Origin: Cyclaneusma minus
Taxonomy: Eukaryota > Ascomycota > Leotiomycetes > Marthamycetales > Marthamycetaceae
Assembly (NCBI GenBank): GCA_037179335.1
Contig: JAKZHN010000009.1
Location: 186,001-250,000, forward strand
Direction: 5' to 3'
Length of the DNA stretch: 64,000 nucleotides
The notes under the pieces are model-generated. The model saw only the letters and a list, made by a program, of their open reading frames with translations. It searched no databases and was not told the DNA's origin. Shown in pieces: positions 1 through 10,890 of this stretch. Numbering within the stretch: the stretch's first letter is position 1; each line of letters starts with the position of its first letter. The translations under genes were made by a program, and so were the position numbers.

Positions 1-130
1 GCGCTTCCTCATCTTCGTCTTCCTCGATGTCGTCCTCATCCTCCTCAAAGTCTTCCATGTCGTCCGAGTCATCGTCATCGATGAGGGCCTTGAGCCTACG
101 GCGCTCTAGTTCTTCTCGGCCTCGTGCAGC
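1..130 (-). CDS. Partial exon of an acidic low-complexity protein, running off the window
   Basis: Read on the minus strand from 130 downward, one frame is open to the window edge. It starts Ala-Ala-Arg-Gly-Arg-Glu-Glu-Leu-Glu-Arg and becomes almost pure Asp/Glu (IDDDDSDDMEDFEEDEDD and on). An in-frame stop lies just upstream and the exon is preceded by a plausible acceptor (GACAG at 135-131), so I take it as an internal or 3' exon. Acidic tracts of this kind are common in nuclear and chromatin-associated proteins, but no domain is visible and I do not recognise the protein. The plus-strand reading is a less likely hydrophobic shadow. Confidence 0.4.
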
Positions 131-370
131 CTGTCTTCATCGATATGGCCAACGAACGCATTGACGCCCGGTGCAGTACCTTGGTTGTCTGTACCTCATT
201 AGGATCGGTATTTACACAAACGAATTGTATGCGTAGGCACAAGCTGCTGCTGAAGGACGTGCCAATACATTATGTAGCGAGACGGTTCCTACTACCAACC
301 ATTGGTGCAACTGACAGGTCGGTCTCGGGCGATATACCTTACTACTCGCAGACTGGTTATATGACATGCA

Positions 371-1230
371 TCATGCAACTTTGCTCGCGTCGAGCGTAGT
401 CTGCTCAATCGCCAAAGTCATTCGGCATGGCTCGACAAACGCGTCGACAAATGCGTCGACAAACGATGGTGATTCCCCAACCGGTACGTAGCGACTAGCA
501 AAACTGATAGCGGAAGAAAGAGACTTACGATTCCCATGCGTCCCTGCGAAACGTCTGGCGAGTGCTAACATCTCTTCGAAGTTGCGCTTGCGCATGTTGG
601 AATCGTGCTCTGGTGGCATCGTGCCAGTCGATACGCTCTCGCAGCGATGTCTTCGTTGATGTGGACCGATCGAACTCTGCTCTCTTGGTAGACAGGTCAG
701 CAAACGGGCAGTTCACGATTCAACACGAGGGTCTGGAAAGGGTGAGGTCTGCAGCAATGAGAAGTATTTCTACCAATGACCGTGCAGACATCAAATAAAA
801 AAACCCCCAAAGTACATGTACTTGTACTCACGGCGACGAGGTCACGGCGACGACGGTCATCCAGAAGGTGGGAAGAGCGTGGGGAAAGGAGGAGAACGAG
901 GGAGGATAGATTTTCAAGTTTTCCGAGATTACCAGCCTCCTCACCTGCGGGCGCTATACCTATCTGGGATTGCTTGAGTCAGATGCAAGATTTCTGGCGA
1001 TTTCCTCATGTCGCTGGTTCATGTCGATTTGTTCACAAGTCTGGTCCCCTCAAACTGCTCGAAGTTCCCCATCAACCCCGAGAACCGGGAAACTCCGGAA
1101 CACAAGAAACAGTCAATTCAAAGGTCGAATCTGATGTCCCGTTTCCTTTCATTCCAATTTCTCAATTTGTTGCAGGCTTCAAGTCCAATTTCCAGGCGAT
1201 GAATTGCCCAACTAAGGCCTCCTAGCACAA
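371..1230 (-). pseudogene. Duplicated 5' fragment (promoter plus first exon) of the GNAT-like/ankyrin gene next door
   Basis: This stretch resembles the 5' end of the gene at 1288-3669 and its upstream DNA (about 3350-4110). Shared landmarks on the minus strand are GAGGAAATCGC, GGTATAGCGCC, AATCTCGGAA, a pyrimidine tract TTCTCCTCC-TTTCC, and an exon end GGGACGCATGG followed within a few bases by GTAAGTCT. The spacing of these landmarks is conserved. A short open frame begins with MPPEHDSN at about 622, but the following GNAT-like and ankyrin sequence is absent. I infer a truncated segmental duplicate. It is also possible that its exon (ending near 533) splices to the acidic exon at 130, which would make it the first exon of a live gene. 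Confidence 0.4.
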
Positions 1231-1287
1231 AGCGCAACTCATCCCCCCCAAGCCATCAAAAACATCATCTTCCTCTTCCCAGTAGCA

Positions 1288-3669
1288 TTAGCCCATACGC
1301 GGCCGCCACAAAGGACCTCCCTCCCACCTCCCTCCCCCACAAGCCTGCAAAACGACGACAAACTCTAAGTCATTCCTACACTCCGGCAGCCTCTCCATTT
1401 CAGGCCTCAGTATCTCCTTAAACTTCCCGTTTCCAGCCCACTCATCCTGCGTCTTCGCCATATCAAATACCACTTTTAACACAGTTTCATGCCTGCCTAT
1501 CTTCTTGTAGAAATATTCCTCCGTTATATTAGGCACCTCTTGACTGTGGAACGAAGCCAGCCTCACTTTTTCATGGGTGGGAATTTCGCCGGAACGGAGG
1601 ATTGACGCGATGTGGTCAAAGACGTCGGCGAAGGCTTGACGGATATTCTTGCTTGTTGCCAGAAGTCCATAGACTGATGGTTGGCTGTTGATCGCCGTGT
1701 TCTCATGTCTCTCATACCATAGATCTAGATCCTTGTCCTCGATATCTCGAATCATTCTTTCGTATGTTACTTCTGAGTAGAGCAGCAGCAGAAGTTTCAT
1801 GCGTGGGGAAAGGAATCCACCGATACATTTGCCGCAAGTGCATCCATATTTCAGTGCTGTCAGCTGTTCGTTGGTGGGTTGCTCAATTCCTCGAAGAGCA
1901 GCGAGGCACTGGATGACTTCTGGGTCATATCCGGTGAAGTCGTCGGAGTCGATTATACGCCTGCTCCATGGTCTCGCATCGAGATCGTATTTTACCCGAG
2001 CCCGCTGCTCCTCGGTCTGGGCTTCTAGGCTTTCCAAGGGAGTGTATCCATTGACGTCTCTGCCACGACCAAGGACTTTGTTCGTGTCGACATTCTTCAG
2101 CAGCCACTTTAGACTATGGATTTTGAGTCTGCAGGCCGTATGATGCAAGACGTTCTTGTAAAATCGATCAACCGTAACCCAGTGATCCCCGAGTCCCTTG
2201 AGGCTCTTGTATTCCTCGAAGGAGTTCACACAGTCCTGATCGGCATATGTCGTGGCTGCATGGATCAGAGATCCTGGCGAGCCAGAGATTATGAATCTAT
2301 GTAAGCACTGTCCATCAGAGTATTGCAGTACCGCATTGCGGTCTACCGACTCTGCTTCCTCTGGGTCAAAGTCTTTCTCCGCTGCGATAGAGAGCGCTCT
2401 GTGACCCGGGTCTTTTGCTAAGCCAAAATAGTCGGATACTCCAATCCTGCGGAAGCCACGTGAACGATAGAAAGCCTGGAAATATTGTTGGGGGGCTTTC
2501 GAAAATCGGACTTCGTCGCCATGCCTTTATTCGAAATTAGCAAGCAACCCGGTACGATAATCGTGAACTCGGCATCCGTGGACTCGCCGTCCGAAATTCG
2601 AAATATCAGAGCAAGCTGATCCATGATCAACTTCTGCATACCTCCCAAGAAATACCTGATATCGACGAGAAGGTTTGAGATGATGAAAAGGTTCCCATGA
2701 TCAAGTTCTCGGCCCCAGCAGCCACTTCCCTTGCGGAACTCGTGATGTACTAGATCTCGTTTAACACGGCCATAGCGGTCGAAGATCGCAAAAGCCATAT
2801 TTTGAAGTGCGTGCGACCCGGATATGTCAACCTTGCGATGGAAATCGGAGACAATCAAGTCCCTTCGCAGGTATATTCCAGCACCCTGCCCAATGACTTG
2901 GCCGTTGTGCCAGACAGACACCGTAAGAGATCTCATCCACTCTGCCTCCCTTTCGTTGACCCGGTCCCATTTGAAGGTCAGGGTAACCTTTGTGTCGTCG
3001 TCGAGCTGATATTCTCTAGGCTCCAGCTTTTCCATATCTTCGGCTCTCGCGTGTTTTGTTTGTTCTCCGTTTATAGTGGCTTTTTCTGAGCCTGGTCCGC
3101 CTGAGTTGTCCGAAAAATCCTCTTCGCCGTCCATATATTCGATCATCTTCCGCCTGATTTCCGCACGCGCCGAGTCGTCTAAATCGCCATCTGGATCTGA
3201 TCAGAATCACTCTATCCACAGGCACAGTATTCAGCACAGGGCTCAGTATAGTCCAAACTGTCTTGTTCAGGTCTCAGAGTAAGCGGGCAGTGCAGTCCAC
3301 TCCGGATGGCTGGCCATTGTTCTTCCTTGCGACTCGGTAATAATTCCGTAAACATCAAATAAAAAAATCTCGGAGAAATTGAAGGATTCCTCTAACGCCG
3401 TCCTCCGTCCAATCCATCGTCCGGACGGAACTGGACAGACTGCAGTCGACGACTATTCCGAGCCATGATTGAAAGTAGAAGCTGGAAAAAGACTTACCAA
3501 CGACCATGCGTCCCGCAGCATCAACATCAGGATTCTTTCCCGTTTGTGCATTCAAAGGAGTTTGGCCATCCTGGCCGTCCCGGCCGTTCTGACGTCTTTT
3601 GCGACCATTACCAGATTGCGGTGGCGGCGATGTAGGTTTGCGCTTCTGCGCTGCCGACTTTGGCGGCAT
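1288..3669 (-). CDS. GNAT-like plus ankyrin-repeat protein of unknown function, apparently frameshifted
   Basis: Exon 1 runs 3669-3498 (MPPKSAAQKRKP start, basic and Pro/Gln-rich) and joins exon 2 at 3196 (acceptor GATCAG) in matching phase. Exon 2 encodes an acidic segment (RRKMIEYMDGEEDFSD). It is followed by a region that ends in a GNAT-like 'FYRSRGFRRIG' strand and then by ankyrin-like helices (NVLHHTACRLKIHSLKWLL, DVNGYTPLESL). A conserved cysteine block, YGCTCGKCIGGFLSPRMK, lies near 1800-1850. The frame changes at about 2526-2545: the upstream frame runs to a stop at 2418, while the continuation (GDEVRFSKAPQQYF) is in another frame preceded by a TAA at 2529-2527. No intron of normal size fits, so this is a frameshift (pseudogene or base error) or an atypical ~30-bp intron. 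The function is unknown; this fungal family is often multicopy. Confidence 0.55.
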
Positions 3670-4110
3670 CGTGGTTATTGATACCGGAATCCGGACAGCT
3701 GTGTTGTGTTGGGTGCTTCGAATGAGTGAGCAAATGCATGCAAAAACTTGGCGAAGGTTGGTGATACGAAGAAAATCTTTTCCGACGAATGTGCAGGAGA
3801 TGCGTGGTACTCACAAACCAACTGCTTGTGCGACGGTTGTCGATGCGACGACGACGAGGGTGTTGTGGGGTTGATGGAAAGGGGAGGAGAAGGATGGGGA
3901 CGAAGGGCTGCCTTCCGAGATTGCCTCCTAGCATGGAGGCGCTATACCTCTTTGAGAGTCAGAGGCTTCAGTTCCAGCGATTTCCTCGTCAGACCGACCT
4001 GGAGGAAATGACCTGGAGGGAATCGCCAGGGCAGCTCTTCGATCTGCTCGAAGTGCTCTTCGATCTTCATCGATCACCGAAAACCCCCGGGGAAAAAGGA
4101 GGTCGAGAAG

Positions 4111-4576
4111 GCGTCGGACTCTCAACCTGACATGTATCTGAATATAAGGCTAGTATAAAGCTTGTTTTTCTTTTCCTTTTTTCACACATAAAACCGCTGG
4201 CGAGTATATAGTTTTGCAAAGGTTCATGTGTCCTAACCCCGAGTTCTATCATGCCAGCCATATAGAATGCCGCTAGCACCACAACGCCACGCCTATAACG
4301 CAAGCTGAGAATAAATCCAAAGCACCTAGTCCATATACAAGATCTTCCCGGTGCTCAAAGTACGTCCAATATGAAGTCACTCGGAAGCAGTTGGTTGAGG
4401 GCTTATGAACCGTCTCTCCTACCCCTTTTCAGGAAAGAGGGTAATTCCAAGTAAAGGATAGAAATCTCAAGATCGAACTAGCGGATCCAAGTCTTGAGAC
4501 CAAATGCTTTTCTCGGAATTCCCTTGTTTCCTGATAAGGGCGGGTAGGAAAGAGTGATCCCGAGGCCTCCAACCAA
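4111..4576. other. Intergenic spacer with an imperfect inverted repeat
   Basis: No gene is visible between the 5' side of the GNAT-like gene and the stop of the carrier-like gene. The spacer holds two imperfect inverted arms at 4415-4448 and 4515-4554 (CTCCTACCCC...GGGTAATTCC against GGAATTCCC...GGGTAGGAAAGAG). They could fold into a stem of about 35 bp with a loop of about 65 bases. It may be a small MITE remnant or a transcript-end structure. Confidence 0.45.
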
Positions 4577-5491
4577 CTATTCCAGCTTTCTCATCAGCGA
4601 TCCCCGAACTTTCGAGTTAACCACTCCACCCACACCGAAAGCCGGCACAATTCTGCAAATCCTCGCCGCAGCACTAATCCCCCAATTCTTCTTAATCAAC
4701 TGCCACCTATCATTCCACGTAACCCCCTTTTCCCTTCTATTATACAAATCCAGTCCCAGCAAATGCATCGGCGTCGAAATCAGCTGTACGGAAGCCGGAG
4801 CCACGAACTGCGCCACCGTTTGCCCGCTCAAGCTCTTTTGTAGCTCAGTACCCATGGCGTTTGATAGCACGGGTCCTAATAGCGGTGGGATGTTGAAGGA
4901 TGCGAAGATTGTGAGGCAGTCGCGGAATGTGAAGAGTGCGTAGGAGGGGAGGGTTACGGCGCGGGCTGGGCCGCCGGTGGGGCCGAACATCTTGACGAAG
5001 ATTTGGTCTTTGAAGATGCAGAGGCCGATGTTGGCGGTTGATGTGGATGCGAATTTTAGGGTCCCGGCGGTTACGAGGGTGGGGGATTGGTTTTTGACGG
5101 TCGAGGTTATGGTGTCGAGGGTGTTGGCGGTCAGGTAGGTGCCTCCATAAAGCATGCAGATGAGGCCAAAGGGTTTGGAGAATAGTAGGGATTGGGGCCG
5201 GAGGAGGAACTCTTTTAGTGAGTTTTGGAGGGAGGCTTTGAGGGTATTTCGTCCGGAGGCATTTTCCATAATCGACCTGTTATAGATCTGGTCAGCAAAA
5301 CTTGCTTCACAATCACATTACACAAGAACGGGAGCATACTTATCGATGCATGTTATGACGGGTGCTACCATGGTGGCAGCACAAGCCGCACTGGTGAAGT
5401 CGGACAGCAGCCGTAGACCCAGGTTCTTGGTATTCCATTTTTGCTTCGTCGGCGTATCGAGCTTGATGCTCGAGGTTTCCGGAGAGGTCAT
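4577..5491 (-). CDS. Mitochondrial-carrier-like fungal protein (283 aa)
   Basis: Two exons, 5491-5340 and 5276-4577, join in phase across a 63-bp intron (donor GTATGC, branch GCTGAC, acceptor ACAG) to give 283 codons. The start at 5491 (MTSPETSS) is the first ATG in the coding frame. The protein has short hydrophobic helices separated by carrier-like turns. 'APVITCIDK' and 'STPMHLLGLDLYNR' resemble degenerate P-x-[DE]-x-x-[KR] signatures, and 'IMENASGRNTLKASL' is a conserved block I associate with uncharacterised fungal carrier-like proteins. I expect an inner mitochondrial membrane location and an unknown substrate. Length is near the 280-320 aa usual for carriers, but the triplicated motif is weak, so the family call is tentative. 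Confidence 0.6.
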
Positions 5492-6127
5492 TGGCAAAGC
5501 ATTGACTGATAACTTTGTTGTTTCGATGGGAAAGAGTGAATTCGGAGCTCTGCTTTATAGGGCACAGCAATGTTCCTCGCGGCAATGAGGAAAGGAAGCG
5601 GATTGGGACGGTGAAGTCGAATAATGTCGAGGTTGATTCACTCACTTTTTTCAACAAAGGCCGAGCTCGCTGCGCTTATCTCCAGCTTGGGCCACCGATA
5701 ACCGGCGAGGCTGGGGTTCTGACTAAGGCATAAATCAAGGCCTTCTTATTGGTCGATGGCATGTAGAGAACCCACATGGAACTTGAAACTCCGAGTCAAT
5801 CCGACAGATTAGATACGGGGTCTCCGGATTCACATCCATACATGTGCGTGATGCAGCCATCTAACCACCACACATGTAACTTCACTTCTTTTTCGCTCAT
5901 TTTCTGTCACTTTTCATCATACCTCTCGTGTCTATAAAGTTTTCCATGCACGAAGGAGGCGTAGGCAACGACTACGACGTGTAAGCTGTGTTGCCTTAGA
6001 CAATGCTGTCCCCTTGCATGTGTCTGGCTTGCAGCATGGCACCACTCTAGTGTTTTTCCTATGTCTATATATCAAGCTCTGTTGGTTGAGTCTTCCATCA
6101 TTCCTCTCTACATTCAGTCTTGTCATC
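5492..6127. other. Divergent intergenic region between the carrier-like gene and the peptidase gene
   Basis: No coding signal is convincing here. The region must hold both promoters because the two genes point away from each other. A TATA-like run lies at 6066-6073, about 55 bases before the peptidase ATG. The sequence just before the ATG is pyrimidine-rich (TCTTCCATCATTCCTCTCTAC), as is usual for fungal leaders. Confidence 0.5.
6066..6073 (+). promoter_or_regulatory. TATA-like element upstream of the dipeptidyl-peptidase 5 gene
   Basis: TATATATC lies 55 bases upstream of the chosen ATG at 6128, a spacing that fits a short fungal 5' leader. Seen in sequence only. Confidence 0.35.
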
Positions 6128-8378
6128 ATGGTTCTCAAAGCGAACAAGTTCACCCCTGAGGTCCTCATCGGCGCTCCACGTCGCAGTCCCGCAGTCCCCA
6201 ATCACGATGGAACTCTGGCTCTCTACACTGTCTCAACTTACTCCTTCGAGGAGAAGAAGACAACCAAGGAGATCTTCGTCATGGATCTTGAAACCTTCCA
6301 AACCAGCCTTTTTACCAAGGATGAGAACGCCCACGATGCGACCTGGTTAGGTGATGGAACGAATGCCATCATTTGGCTCCAGTCTGGCCCAAAAGGAAGC
6401 ACCAATACCTGGATTGGCGACGGCGAAGGCGACGGCCCATCATATATTGCTGACGTGATTGAGGCCCCCTTCAGTGACTTGAAAGTAACACCTCTCGACG
6501 ATGGCAACATCGGCTGTGTGTTTGTAGGGCTAGCAACCCCCGGAGGCTCCTTGTACAACATCGAGACAGCCGACAAAGGGCCATCGAGTGCAAGGATATA
6601 CGACGCTGCGACCTTTAGATACTGGAAAAAGGTGCATTTTTCGATGTCGCTGCTTGAACGGAGCTAATCATTATACAGTATTTCACGCCCGAAAAGCCAA
6701 CCATCTGGTACACCAAGCTGGTCAGATCTGACACTGGCCATTGGAAGTTCGCTGCTCCAGTCCACAATGCTTTCAAGGGAACAGGCCTCATGTGTCCCTT
6801 CGACAATGGCCTTTCGTCAACCTCTGACCAATTCGACATCAGTCCTTCTGGAATTTTGTGCGTGACGTTTTTGGCAAATAGTATCTCAAAGCCAGGTGTA
6901 TACGAAGGTACTGATGTTCGCTTCATCCCATTGGAGACTTGGGTCGAGGAAGAAGCACCTAGACCGCAACTCATTTCCACTGGGAAGTACGATGGTCCCG
7001 TGGGTTCTCCGAGATTCTCATCCGATGGAGAAAAAGCGGTCTTCTTGCGGACGCCCAACATCGATTCTTCGGACAACCGCATCATGATGGTCCATGATCT
7101 CGCCGAGAGTCTCGAAGCTGTTGATGTTCAAAAGAGCCTTACCTGCGAATTTCGAGTCATTCCGTTCCAAGTATCCTTCAGCAACGATGGAGAGACGCTG
7201 TTCATGACTGCCGACGATTGCGGACGAGTTTCACTGTACATGCTCTTCCTGACGGCTGGCAACGGCCTCCGCGCAGGTCCGAACCTGCTTTATCGCGAGG
7301 GCGCCGTTTCAGCTTACTACCAGCTACCCGAAAGCTCCACCATCCTCGTATCCAGCAGCAGCTTTGTAGAAAGCAGTCTCTTCCAAGTCATCGACTCGAG
7401 CGCGCCACGCTGCAATGAGTGGACTATATCGTCACTCACTGACAACGGGAAAAAGCTTGGCTTATCCCCTAATCAGGTATCCGAGTTCTCCTTTCCGGGT
7501 ACATCCCACGCTCCATATGACTATAATTGTTCGTCCTGGATGATCAAGCCACGCAATTTCGACAAGAGCAAGAAATACCCGCTGGCCTTGCTCGTCCACG
7601 GCGGACCAAAAGACGCTTGGCGGGAAGCTTGGAGTACACGCTGGAATCCAGCAGTCTGGGCAGAGCAAGGCTACGTCGTTGTTCTCTGCAACCCCACAGG
7701 TTCGACGGGTTTCGGGCTTGAATTAACCGACGGTATAGTGTTCACTGCTCACACCATTTATCTTACTACGTGTGCTAATTTACTACGTATACTAATCTCA
7801 CTTACTTAGGCGTCAATGGCGAATGGGGCGGCAGGACCTATCGAGACTTGAAAAAATGCTTCAAGTACATGAAACTCACCATGCCTTACGTCGACACCAC
7901 CCGCTCCATCCTCGCCGGCGGCTCCTACGGCGGCTACATGTGCAACTGGATCGCCGGCCACTCGTTCGCCCGTTCCTTCCGTGCCATCTTCGTGCATTCC
8001 GGCATCTTCAATCTCAATTCCATGATCGCCTTCGACGAGAATTCCGGCACCGCAGACTTCAATGGCCCAGCTTTTCCGTGGAACCCTGAAGGCATCAACA
8101 AGTGGAATCCGGCAAAACCGGAGCTGTTGAAAGAGTGGAAGACGCCAATGTTGGTGTGTCATGGTGATTTGGATTATAGATGTCCGGTGGAGCAGGGGAT
8201 TAGTGCGTTTAAGGCGGCGAAGTTGAGGGGGGTGGAGGCGAGGTTTTTGAATTTTCCGGATGAGGGGCATTGGGTGGAGAAGCCGGAGAATTCGTTGGTG
8301 TGGCATAGGACGGTGTTTGAGTTTTTGAATAAGTATGTGGGGATTGGGGAGGAGGAGGATGGTATGGAAGGGAGGTGA
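6128..8378 (+). CDS. dpp5: Dipeptidyl-peptidase 5-like serine peptidase (S9C), cytosolic form
   Basis: Three exons (6128-6631, 6679-7732, 7810-8378) join in phase to 708 aa. The first intron starts with GTGCAT, a weak donor, and ends TATACAG. The second ends TTAG. The N-terminus MVLKANKFTPEVL has no signal peptide, unlike the secreted fungal DppV, so this is probably the cytosolic paralogue. The first 430 residues form the beta-propeller half. The C-terminal alpha/beta-hydrolase half holds the catalytic serine in GGSYGGY (about Ser558), the aspartate in HGDLDYRCP (about Asp641) and the histidine in DEGHWV (about His673). The family releases X-Ala, His-Ser and Ser-Tyr dipeptides from peptide N-termini. 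The length fits the usual ~700-725 aa. All triad residues are present, so it should be active. Confidence 0.9.
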
Positions 8379-8616
8379 GCGGAGCGGGCGATGGGTGACA
8401 GCGAGCATTCTTCTCTTCTAATCCACCTGTGAAATCCAGTCTGTCGTGGTATATCGGGTTCTGTATTGTCAAAGACTTCTTTGTCCTGTGGAGAGTCCAA
8501 AATGTCGAAGTGCTCAAGATGTAGGGGCCCGAGGAACGGAGTCATGCGGACGCTAGACTCCAGAAATCCTTCACCCGGCCAGTGACCGAGTCGAAACCGG
8601 CTTCAGACCAAGTCAG

Positions 8617-8652
8617 TCACGTGATAATCGAGGACCCCATCAAGTATATAAG
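8617..8652 (+). promoter_or_regulatory. Cassette core 1 (rightward half only)
   Basis: TCACGTGA at 8617-8624 is followed by TATATAAG at 8645-8652, then AAGCTTGCG. This is the first member of the array and lies only about 240 bp after the peptidase stop. Confidence 0.5.
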
Positions 8653-8849
8653 AAGCTTGCGCCCACTGTATTCTGCTCTCCAAAGAAAGATCGGACTGTG
8701 CAAAGTTTCAACGGAAGATCGGCCTTTTCATTAATGGTGATAGTTTTTCGGTTACCAGGTTTCGGACTCCATGATCATTCGGTGCGTACGATAGAATGGC
8801 GGAACTCATGAAAGGTACCATTTCGCAAGCAAGAAGGCTGGCGACTGTC

Positions 8850-8999
8850 GGCTTATATGGTCACCACCGTTGCTATTGCTTAATGTTGATTTGACCAGGC
8901 TACTGTTGTCCCTTTTTTGTATTCTCACCGAAGTCTGACTCTGATGCAATTCACGTGACGACTCATGTGTGTAGCCTACAGCCAAATGGCTATATAAGA
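8850..8999. promoter_or_regulatory. Cassette core 2 (divergent)
   Basis: A leftward TATA (CCATATAAGCC read on minus, about 8850), TCACGTGA at 8951-8958 and a rightward TATATAAG at 8992-8999 followed by AAGCTTGCG, the same downstream word as in core 1. Confidence 0.5.
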
Positions 9000-9248
9000 A
9001 GCTTGCGTGATCCATCTTTTACGCTTCTCAGACAACATATGTTCACCATAGCAGACACACCAACGACGCGAAAGACCTCGCGAGACCCTGGAAAGAGTTG
9101 ATCACTGACTCGAAGAGAGCAACGTAGGACCCATAAGCACCAGCTCACACAACTTCCGAAGGACACTCGATTTTCAAAAATTGACAAAGCCACCGCCGTT
9201 GCTGCTCCTCACTGTTCATGTAGACTAGCTGCTGTCGCATTCCTTCTA

Positions 9249-9470
9249 CAGTGGGTGGAAAAAAGTCTGAATACGGCCTACAATCTCTGAATAATCGCGA
9301 ATATCCCAAATAACCAGGAATATTTCCAGTAATTAGGAATATGCCAGGTGCTTTGGAATATTTCAAGTAATTTAGGACATTCCCAGTTATTGGGAATATT
9401 TCTAGTTATTTGGAATATTTACAATTATTCAGAAACTGTAGACTGTATTCAGACTTTTTTACTCTCACTG
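9249..9470. mobile_element. 222-bp MITE with Tc1/mariner-type terminal inverted repeats
   Basis: The ends are inverted repeats of about 28 bp (5' CAGTGGGTGGAAAAAAGTCT, and the same with four changes at the other end), flanked by TA on both sides (9247-9248, 9471-9472). The terminal sequence matches that of the larger transposon at 40022-41311, so this is a non-autonomous relative mobilisable by the same transposase family. There is no coding capacity. The interior consists mostly of 19-bp repeats. Confidence 0.85.
9299..9432. repeat. Seven 19-bp repeats inside the MITE
   Basis: Seven consecutive units of 18-20 bp with consensus GAATATTTCCAGTAATTAG. The same unit recurs outside any MITE at about 51298-51478, and a looser 20-bp version occurs at 22.1-22.7 kb. 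Confidence 0.8.
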
Positions 9471-9982
9471 TATTACCGTGGCTTTCATTGTTTGGAGAGC
9501 GTCTCATAAAAAACTTGGAAGTTCCCAGGTATATAAAGACCACGAAACTCGAAACATGTCCTGACCAAAAGAACTACCTGTCGGAAGAGATTTCAGGCTG
9601 GAAGGCCCCTTGACGAATTCCCGCTTCATCCCCCTCTCTTTGATGAAATCCTCTGAGCAAGCCAAACCAAGTTCGTTCTGACCTTGCACTCACGCGTGGT
9701 TAAGAGTAGGAAATCGTTTGCTTGGTAATATATGCTAGATGATTAACGAATGAGCGACAGCAACTAGAAAAGATGACGATAGCAAGCCCAGTAAGCGGCA
9801 AAACGTCGTGTTGCTGAGCTCTCCATCTGCTCTCTTCCAACAAAGGTCTCTATCCAGGAGTCTGATTGAACGAACTTCCCTCATCAAAAGAATATCATTG
9901 TTTGGCATGTCTACGTTACGAGCAGATCAGGCTGGAACATAGTGATCGATGTTTGATTTTCAAAATCCCAAGTAAAGATGCT

Positions 9983-10147
9983 TATATACCTAGAATCCCT
10001 TGATCACGTGAAGAAGATTCCACAGCCTGCGAATCACAAGTCCAGCGCCGACATCTGTTCGCAAGTCCTGGGCTTGAGCTTCACGTAACGTTTACACTCT
10101 GGAAAACACTAAGAAAAAGCCAGGAAATCCCAGATGGACTATATAAT
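9983..10147. promoter_or_regulatory. Cassette core 3 (divergent)
   Basis: Leftward TATA at 9983-9988 (GCTTATATACC on plus), TCACGTGA at 10004-10011, a second half-box TTCACGTAA near 10081, and rightward TATATAAT at 10140-10147 followed by the downstream word CGCAGAAAGAAGACTCAAG. Confidence 0.55.
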
Positions 10148-10616
10148 GGGCGTCCTTTCTCGCAGAAAGAAGACTCAAGAGATGGAAACTCGACGCTGGG
10201 AGTGAAACTGAGTGGTCAGTGGTCACACGATGCGATTCTCGAGTGCCAATATTGATGATACTTGCAAGAGGTTTGGAATCTCACGCCTGGCTTTTTGGCT
10301 TTTGTCTGCAAGCGTCTAGACTCTATAGCAAGAGGTTCTCGAATATTTATCAAGCGATAACGCTGCTGTCGTGTGTGAACTCTGCTGTCGAAGGAAGCTG
10401 CTGCTGTCATTCTAGCGTTTGGAAGACTGCCTCAGACTCGAATAGAAGCTAAATGAAGATGTCCTGGAACATGCCATTGAGCTAGCAAGCGTCCACTCCC
10501 AGAATAACCAAATAACTGGCGCAGTGGCTATCTCATTGCCACCTGTGATTAGCAGCCCGTGACCGTTTTCGGCGACAAGGAAAGTGTGTGATGACGAAAC
10601 AGAAGACACCTGACAT

Positions 10617-10890
10617 CCTTTTATAGCCCCCTGGACTGTGGATTCACGTGACTGCCCTTCCAAACCTTGATTGGCTGATCCAGCTTCACTAACTGGCAGG
10701 GTGTGGGAAACTTAAAACTAGGAACTTAGAGATATATAGTTTAGTTCCAATTAAACTAGAGGGGTCCGTAATTCGTTAGAAACTTAAATTTTAAACCTAA
10801 GTTTTAGTTTTTCCCTTTTAGTTTCCCACACCCTGCTAACTGGGCTGTTACCGAGCAAGCAACCAAGCCACCCCAGATTTACTATATATT
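10617..10890. promoter_or_regulatory. Cassette core 4 (divergent, split by a hAT MITE)
   Basis: Leftward TATA CCTTTTATAG at 10617-10626, TCACGTGA at 10644-10651 and rightward TATATATT at 10883-10890. The element at 10697-10835 separates the two halves. Without it the core length matches its neighbours. Confidence 0.6.
10697..10835. mobile_element. 139-bp hAT-type MITE
   Basis: The ends are inverted repeats (CAGGGTGTGGGAAACT... and ...AGTTTCCCACACCCTG). They are flanked by a perfect 8-bp direct repeat CTAACTGG at 10689-10696 and 10836-10843, which is the target-site duplication size of the hAT superfamily. The interior is AT-rich and has no coding capacity. Confidence 0.85.
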
